Assembly (NCBI RefSeq): GCF_004359215.1
Contig: NC_090617.1
Location: 2,862,356-2,926,355 of the forward strand
From: Bremia lactucae
Lineage: Eukaryota; Oomycota; Peronosporomycetes; Peronosporales; Peronosporaceae
Reading direction: 5' to 3'
Length of the DNA stretch: 64,000 nucleotides
The stretch's first letter is position 1, and each line of letters starts with the position of its first letter. Shown here one piece after another: positions 59,113-64,000 of this stretch. Made by a program: the position numbers and the translations under genes. The notes beneath the pieces are model-generated. The model was not told the origin of the DNA and ran no database searches. It saw only the letters and a list, made by a program, of their open reading frames with translations.

Positions 59113-59233
59113 TGAGTCGTTTCTTTCTTTATATAACCGAATGCTATAGTTTCACTTTCTGTGGCCGTTGCAAAACGATTACAATCAAACGTCATCGTGA
59201 CGTTTAGCGTTCACAAAATGTCCAACATCAACA
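59113..59233 (-). repeat. copia 5' LTR (121 bp)
   Basis: This is the partner of 54746-54866. On minus it is followed by GGTGAGACC, where a primer-binding site is expected. Confidence 0.85.
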
Positions 59234-59607
59234 GATTTGAGCACCAATCAATGAGCTCATGGTTTGAGCTGATCTTGGTCAAGAGCACATACAAAGATAC
59301 GGATTTTACAAAATTGGGAATTCTGGCGGATCATCATATCTAGCGTGAATTTGACTTTTTCTAGGCGGTACATAAATTACAAAACCACATCCACTACTAT
59401 ATGCTGTGCCCTCTAGGGCAATTTGCCTAGCAATTGCTTTCAGAGACCGTGACTACAGGCCGAAAGTCCTATGCTTAGCAACTTCAATCCAAATTTGATA
59501 AATCATTGAATCCAAAAGTATTAATTCAACTTGACGTAGTTCTTTTAAACAGGCGCAATCTTGTTACATAAAAGATAATTTGTAAGCTTTCAACCTATGA
59601 GAGCACC
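59234..59607 (+). repeat. direct repeat, copy 1 (about 374 bp)
   Basis: It begins GATTTGAGCACCAATCAATG and ends in ATGAGAGCACC. It matches 59749-60133 over its length with many small differences. It starts exactly where the copia LTR ends. Confidence 0.8.
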
Positions 59608-59748
59608 AGTCAAAGGTTCGATTTGTTTACCGTGACACGCATCGCCTGAGAGCAGCCTAACTACGGCTCGACATCAGCGAGAATAAGAAAGCAAGTACAG
59701 CTTGAAGGATTTGATAGAAGTCAATTTTCTGTTACTGTATAAGGCTAC

Positions 59749-60133
59749 GATTCGAGCACAAATTAATGGGCTCATGACTTGAGCTGATCCTGGGCATGAG
59801 CACATCAAACGATACGGATTTCACAAAATTGGAATTTCTGACGGATCTTCATATCTAGACTGAGTTTGATTTTTTCCAGACGGTACGTAAATCCCAGTAA
59901 CACATCCACTACTATATTCTGTGTCCCCTAGGGCAATTCGCCTAGCAATAGCTTACAGTAAACCGTGATCTACAGGCCGTGTCCTATGCTTAGCACCTTC
60001 AATCCAAATCCAATGTTCTTGAAAATCCAAAGCATACATTTCAGTTGACCTGTACGTCTTTTTTAGCAGGCGTAAACTTGTTACATATGTAATAATTTGT
60101 AAGCTTTTCAACCTATAAGAAAATGAGAGCACC
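59749..60133 (+). repeat. direct repeat, copy 2 (about 385 bp)
   Basis: It begins GATTCGAGCACAAATTAATG and contains the CACATCCACTACTATATTCT and CTAGGGCAATTCGCCTAGCA blocks, as in copy 1. The 141-bp spacer has no feature. The inner CTAGGGCAA/TTCGCCTAG forms a small palindrome in both copies. It could be a pair of LTRs of an eroded element or a local duplication. Confidence 0.8.
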
Positions 60134-60525
60134 TTGCGAATAATTGTATTTCTCTTAGTTTGACTTTTATTGGCCGACTCGATATTGCAGTGCAATGAGG
60201 TGTAGGAATAAATTAATTACAACATAAGACAGGTTCTTGACAGCGGAAAGATTGAGTCCCGGACTTCGAATTACGCCTTGTGAGATAGCTTCCGATATTT
60301 AAGGTAGCAGCAAACAGTCTTGAAAACATTGTAAGGCCTAAAACGGTGACATATCTTAGGACTGCATTTGGCTTCATGTACCGTGTGAAATTTCTATTCT
60401 GGACATGACAAAAAAACGATACAAATTTAACGGTGTGAACAGTTACATAAATATTATTTCCTATAACAAGAAAAAACAATATTATCTCCTATAAGGAATA
60501 AAATAAAGGAGTACAAAATTCGGAA
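60134..60525. other. unassigned AT-rich sequence
   Basis: No gene is seen. The stretch 60435-60515 is shared with 10127-10207 (GTTACATAAATAT...GGAGTACAA). Confidence 0.35.
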
Positions 60526-60837
60526 ATGCTGAACACAAACCCCTATTCCTTCAATTCACACCCTTCCTGCGAATTTGCAGCGGAGCTACCTCGCTCGTTA
60601 AGTCATAGGTCACTTAGTTCTATTGAACTAATGGGTTTAACAACTCAGGGAGTCGAACAAGCTATTAAAGCTTAAGGAATCCTAGTTCAAGGGATTCAGG
60701 GGTTCGTAGAACCAAGTGGCAAATATTGCCCAAGAGAATATACCTTAGAAAGGCTTCTATCTCTTACAGATCAATGCGCAAGCCTTAGGAAGGCACTTAA
60801 CGCTTTAAGATTAAAAGGAGAACTGCATTTTATTTAA
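60526..60837 (+). pseudogene. unidentified ORF with one in-frame stop
   Basis: From ATG 60526 the frame encodes 49 residues (MLNTNPYSFNSHPSCEFAAE, then SIELMGLTTQGVEQAIKA) to TAA at 60673. It continues without any other stop for 53 residues (GILVQGIQGFVEPSGKYCPR, ending RLKGELHFI) to TAA at 60835. The two halves together look like one compact protein of about 103 residues, possibly with a helix-turn-helix-like C-terminus. I recognise no family. The AT-rich surroundings with several perfect hairpins are unlike the flanking transposons and suggest organellar or foreign DNA. Confidence 0.4.
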
Positions 60838-61040
60838 TTATTTAAATCTCAAAACCTTACCCTCGCTAATTTAAAAAAGATTTTGACCGCCAGATTTATA
60901 TCTGGCGGCGACCACATTTGTTACCCATAATAAATGGGATTTAAGTAACTTACTATTTTAAAATTAAGAAAGGGTATTTTACCCATAAAGTAAATGTACC
61001 ACAACACCGGTTCTCCAACAGATGTGTGCCCGCTTACAGA
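60838..61040. other. hairpin-rich AT-rich segment
   Basis: It contains CCGCCAGATTTATATCTGGC followed by GG, a near-perfect palindrome at about 60888-60909. It also has ACCCATAATAAATGGG and GGGTATTTTACCC. Such hairpins after an ORF resemble organellar or bacterial 3' ends. Confidence 0.4.
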
Positions 61041-61249
61041 ATTTTAATAATCACACCTCTTTATTAAACCCACACCTTTTCTGCGTCCCCCTATTCTTAA
61101 TTTTAAAAAAAATATCAAGATGTTCCTCTTTATGGAATGTTTCACATAAATGCCTCTGCAATTTCCTCTACCGCAAATAGCTCTCTGCTTCCGTGAAGCG
61201 TGCGCAAATTTAGCATAAATAAGCTTTGGATTCTTGGACTGAAACGGCG

Positions 61250-61445
61250 ATACCGAAGTGACAAAGTTGGCCAAAAAATGGGAGGTCGTGCGTATTAAGG
61301 AAGTGGTGGACCTAATCGATCAGCGGCGGTGCTCGTCACGATCGAGGATGGCGCCACTGCAAAGTTTCACAAGGTGTGGCTACGGGATCACTGCCGCTTC
61401 GAGTGCTATATGCATTGGACGACGCAACAGCGCCAGCTCGATACG
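61250..61445 (+). pseudogene. gamma-butyrobetaine dioxygenase-like N-terminal fragment, truncated by an LTR
   Basis: An open stretch from 61299 reads AAVLVTIEDGATAKFHKVWL and RDHCRFECYMHWTTQQRQLD, up to the LTR boundary. The phrase F-H-x-x-W-L-R-D-x-C-R-x-x-E-C is the hallmark of the N-terminal domain of gamma-butyrobetaine/trimethyllysine hydroxylases (carnitine synthesis). The catalytic domain is absent: at 61446 an LTR fragment starts. A frameshift lies just upstream. It is a broken gene or a transposon-captured piece. Confidence 0.6.
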
Positions 61446-61571
61446 TGTAACGGGGCACTGCCGACTTGCACTGCTTCAGTATAAGTCCACTTCACACTGC
61501 CTCAGTGCGAGTAGTACCTCACGTCACTTCAAGTACACTAGTACGTGCAGAGAAGTCTTCTCTTTTTAAAC
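61446..61571 (-). repeat. partial Ty3 LTR (3' end, minus orientation)
   Basis: It starts TGTAACGGGGCACTGCCGAC and follows the reverse complement of the LTR end at 51452, including the CACTGCCTCAGTGCGAGTAG block. It passes directly into minus-strand RT sequence. Confidence 0.75.
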
Positions 61572-63165
61572 ACTTCCATAAAAGATAGTACTGTTTGACA
61601 TACCATCAATGATTTCGATTTTCGTGGTATCGGCGTTTGAGCCGGTAATGTACCAGCGTTCATTTTATTTAATGTATACATCCGCCATCTTCCTGTTGCT
61701 TTACGCACGCAGAAGGTCGGAGAGGTATGTAAGGAGGTTGACTCCCGCACATGGTCCGCTGCTAAACGATTGGCAAAGAAGTTGTCGATCGCTAATAGTC
61801 GTTGACGAGGCAATGGCCACTGGTTCATTGCACGGTATTTCGAACCTGGTATCAGGTTGATTTCGTGTTGAGTGCCTGCTTATACACTTAACTCTATAGC
61901 CCCTGAAGTAAATTTTGGAGAAACTCGATTGCCAACATTATAACTGAAACGGCTATTGCGTGATCTGCGTAGTCGAAAAGTTAAGCGGATCGGTGTACTT
62001 GTCACATATGACACGTAAGTGTCTGATATTTGGTTAGGAATAGCACTTTTTGGAAGGAACGGGTTATGAGCAGCTTATCGATGGACGAAAATGTCCTGGA
62101 TGAGAAGCCTCGGATGTGACGTTTCACGTCACAACCCTGGAATAATTGAAAGACAAATCGTTTTAATAAGAATTTGCTAGAATCTAAGGATGCAATCATA
62201 AATCCGTACCGTGCGGGTTGCCTAAGGCTGAAATTTTATTTGAAGAGTAAGATCCCCAACTGCATATAGCTCTGGTTGCGCAAAAACAGCAAGATCCTCG
62301 ACGATCGACTCTCCAGTTGATCTAGGACTTTCACACTGTCTGTCTCTTATAGACAGGCGTTTCAAATTTTCTTGGATGTTGCTTTCGAAGCAAGCATCCT
62401 TGTTCCGTACCACTCAAGTTATTCGAGTGGTCGAAATTCGCCGCTTCTTGAGCTTGTGAACAGATGTCGGTATATAATTCCACAGTGTGATGGGTTGCCA
62501 CACTGAGGTCTTGTGCAGTCATGCAAACTCCCGAACCACAAGCGAGGCCATCGCAGCCACTCTTAGGACATGCACACGCTTGTGGACGCTTTAAGACATT
62601 CATCGGATGGATACCTGATGAACGAGAGGCAGGCATGGTCACGGCTTGATCCTGCTAGTTAATGCATGGCTCATACTATCAGCGCCATGGTAATTCAAGG
62701 ATGACATCAAATTTTTGTCATCCAATCCAGTACAATGAAATCATCGTCGTACTAATAACTTTTTGACGTGTGTTAGTTACCAAGTACACGTTACTTTACT
62801 GTTACAGATGCGCATAGCAACAGGCGCACTGTCCTCCTCGTTTGAGGTATATCGCGCTCAAAGATTTTGAGCCTGCAATCTTCGAGCGATTGGTGTCGAA
62901 TAAAATTGTTCGACGCCCCACAATTGACTAGGGGCTGTATTGCAATTTATTTGCCACCAAATTATTCAAGGTGATGAGGTTAATCTAATCACCTGGGCAG
63001 TTACACACAATGTTTGTATGTGAGAAGCAACTATCGTTAATAAACCTGCAATTTCTTTTGACGTTGCTAGACTAGTAGGGCAATCCTAACCTACTGAAAC
63101 CGACCTTTTTTTACGATCCGCCTCGCCGATGCAATTTTGCAACAGCGTCGGATCCGCGTCCTCCA
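61572..63165 (-). mobile_element. Ty3/gypsy RT, protease and gag fragment, decayed
   Basis: Read on minus from 63165: the end of gag with the Arg/Gln-rich zone (63165-63060), the protease region (about 62990-62690) and the linker (62642-62222, CPKSGCDGLACGSG). RT then begins at 61828 (FPTFC-like HTSPTFCVRKATGRWRM) and is cut at about 61580 by the LTR piece. The order is correct for one element, but it is more diverged than the left-arm copies and full of stops. Confidence 0.75.
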
Positions 63166-63640
63166 TTATTTTAGCAGGAGGTCCTCCCCATCATTTCGCT
63201 CGGTGTTTGTAGGCACCAAGCGTGTGGCGCTAAATGGCACCACCAGTTGCATGCTTACCGAAGTGACCTTTACGATCACTTCATTCCTGGCGATGCATAT
63301 TGCCATCACCACCATGTCCATGAAGTCATCATAAGATGACTCTTCACCAAAACGGACTGACGAAGCGCCAAACAACTTCGTCATCATGTCATGTTAGAAC
63401 CCGTAGTTTAGCGGACGTGACCCCGATTGATACAGAGGCCTTAATAGTTGTTACCGAGTCAGACGATGACGCCGACTCGGCCCAGTCACCTACAATGGGA
63501 GTAGCAGGTGACTTTTCCCACAGTAGACGCAGTAGCGTCTACTGAAACATTTACATCGCTAACAGCTGCAATTAGCCGTGCAGCTGCCAGCTTTGCGGCC
63601 TCACAGGCGACGCGCGCGGGGAATATACCACGTGCCATTA
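63166..63640 (-). pseudogene. possible third, divergent antisense-ORF remnant
   Basis: Minus frames begin near 63630 with LMARGIFPARVACEAAKLAA and ARLIAAVSDVNVSVDATAST, Ala-rich like the start of the antisense ORF at 54166. Later they read KLFGASSVRFGEESSYDDFM. On the opposite strand the segment ends at a polypurine-like tract and TGTAACAGG (63754), the same geometry as at 54166-54288. The similarity is weak and partly compositional. Confidence 0.3.
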
Positions 63641-63740
63641 AAAGGTTGAATTAAAATAAAACCAACATGTGCTACTTTACAGAGAGACATAATAGTACCC
63701 TCTGCCACTTCACATAATTCACTAAAGTGAATTTTGTTTA

Positions 63741-63790
63741 AGATGAGATGATGTAACAGGAGATATTTATGTTTTCATGCGTTCTGATTT
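63741..63790 (+). repeat. polypurine-like tract and start of an LTR
   Basis: AAGATGAGATGA followed by TGTAACAGGAGATATTTATG resembles the junctions at 54288 and 10379. The LTR body is not the same as the main family. Confidence 0.45.
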
Positions 63791-64000
63791 GCTATAAGTC
63801 GGGTGGGGATGTACATGTAGCATTGGCCTTAAATTATTACGTTCTAATAATTTTAACTGAAATTACCACATTTACACCCTCTTTTTAATTGCGCGCCCTT
63901 TTTATTTGTGTGAGGGAGATGCTTTCGGCTTACTACACCGTTTCAATTTTACAATAATATTAAGCAATTGATGCGTACTCATGGAAGGGTAGTGACCCGA
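63791..64000. other. unassigned sequence at window end
   Basis: This is AT-rich, probably LTR of a second Ty3 family. No gene is seen. Confidence 0.3.

Larger units (their letters stand above)
54746..59233 (-). mobile_element. Ty1/copia retrotransposon, decayed, with both LTRs
   Basis: The 4.5-kb element on minus is bounded by two 121-bp LTRs (54746-54866 and 59113-59233). Both start TGTTGATGTTGG and end ACGACTCA on minus. The gag remnant lies near 58980, the CCHC knuckle and protease at 58525-58121, and integrase at 57800-57000. Reverse transcriptase and RNase H are at 56700-54950, the copia order (integrase before RT). Stops and frameshifts occur throughout. A purine-rich stretch (GAGGAGGA) precedes the 3' LTR on minus. 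No exact target duplication is visible (TTACA left, GATTT right). Confidence 0.9.

Noticed and set aside
59400..59430. CTAGGGCAATTTGCCTAG palindrome as a possible transcription terminator
   Set aside because: Occurs in both copies of the direct repeat in a eukaryotic setting, with no gene upstream.

Overview
The window looks like nuclear DNA of an oomycete, most likely a downy mildew or Phytophthora relative. The genes are compact and eukaryotic, with short GT-AG introns (mostly 51-89 nt). They encode stramenopile-like proteins: SMC6, a two-RNase III Dicer-like protein, ARP2, GAA1, a SERCA pump, a bZIP factor, AMP deaminase and PARN. Both ends are packed with decayed Ty3/gypsy and Ty1/copia elements. 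There are three runs of N (6386-7202, 12371-12470, 52262-52361). No rRNA, tRNA or CRISPR array was recognised.

Left arm (1-12.3 kb): an inverted mosaic of Ty3/gypsy chromovirus fragments. A gag-protease-RT piece runs on + (1-2382). It abuts a minus-strand integrase/chromodomain piece (2383-5670). Further gag, RT/RNase H and protease pieces follow, mostly on the minus strand. All carry stops and frameshifts.

Gene island (12.4-48.2 kb): SMC6 (+), ornithine aminotransferase (-), AMP deaminase (+), PARN-like deadenylase (+), a TBC-domain Rab GAP (+), a gene-poor interval with repeats and relics (26.1-30.0 kb), a bZIP factor (+), GAA1 of the GPI transamidase (-), a divergent uncharacterised gene (+), a large Dicer-like protein (+), ARP2 (-), a small Cys-rich protein (-) and a SERCA-type Ca2+-ATPase (-). 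Exon structures were inferred by keeping the reading frame and family motifs across GT-AG introns. They fit with no frameshift, except that one GAA1 intron (38 nt) is unusually short and doubtful.

Right arm (48.3-64 kb): a nested transposon landscape. A complete-looking pogo/Tigger-type DNA transposon (48744-50929) sits inside a Ty3 LTR with a clean TA duplication. It is followed by another LTR, the 3' half of a chromovirus with its 3' LTR (52372-54745), a minus-strand Ty1/copia element with 121-bp LTRs (54746-59233), a pair of about 380-bp direct repeats, an unidentified AT-rich segment, a truncated dioxygenase-like gene fragment, and more Ty3 debris.

The most unusual signals are: (1) a long antisense reading frame opposite the 3' end of the chromovirus pol gene and continuing to the 3' LTR, recognisable in two copies and perhaps a third; (2) the Dicer-like protein, whose N-terminal helicase region keeps its layout but seems to have lost ATPase motifs; (3) the nested transposon-in-LTR insertion; (4) a 74-bp divergent promoter shared by GAA1 and an uncharacterised gene; (5) an unidentified ORF with one internal stop in hairpin-rich AT-rich DNA.
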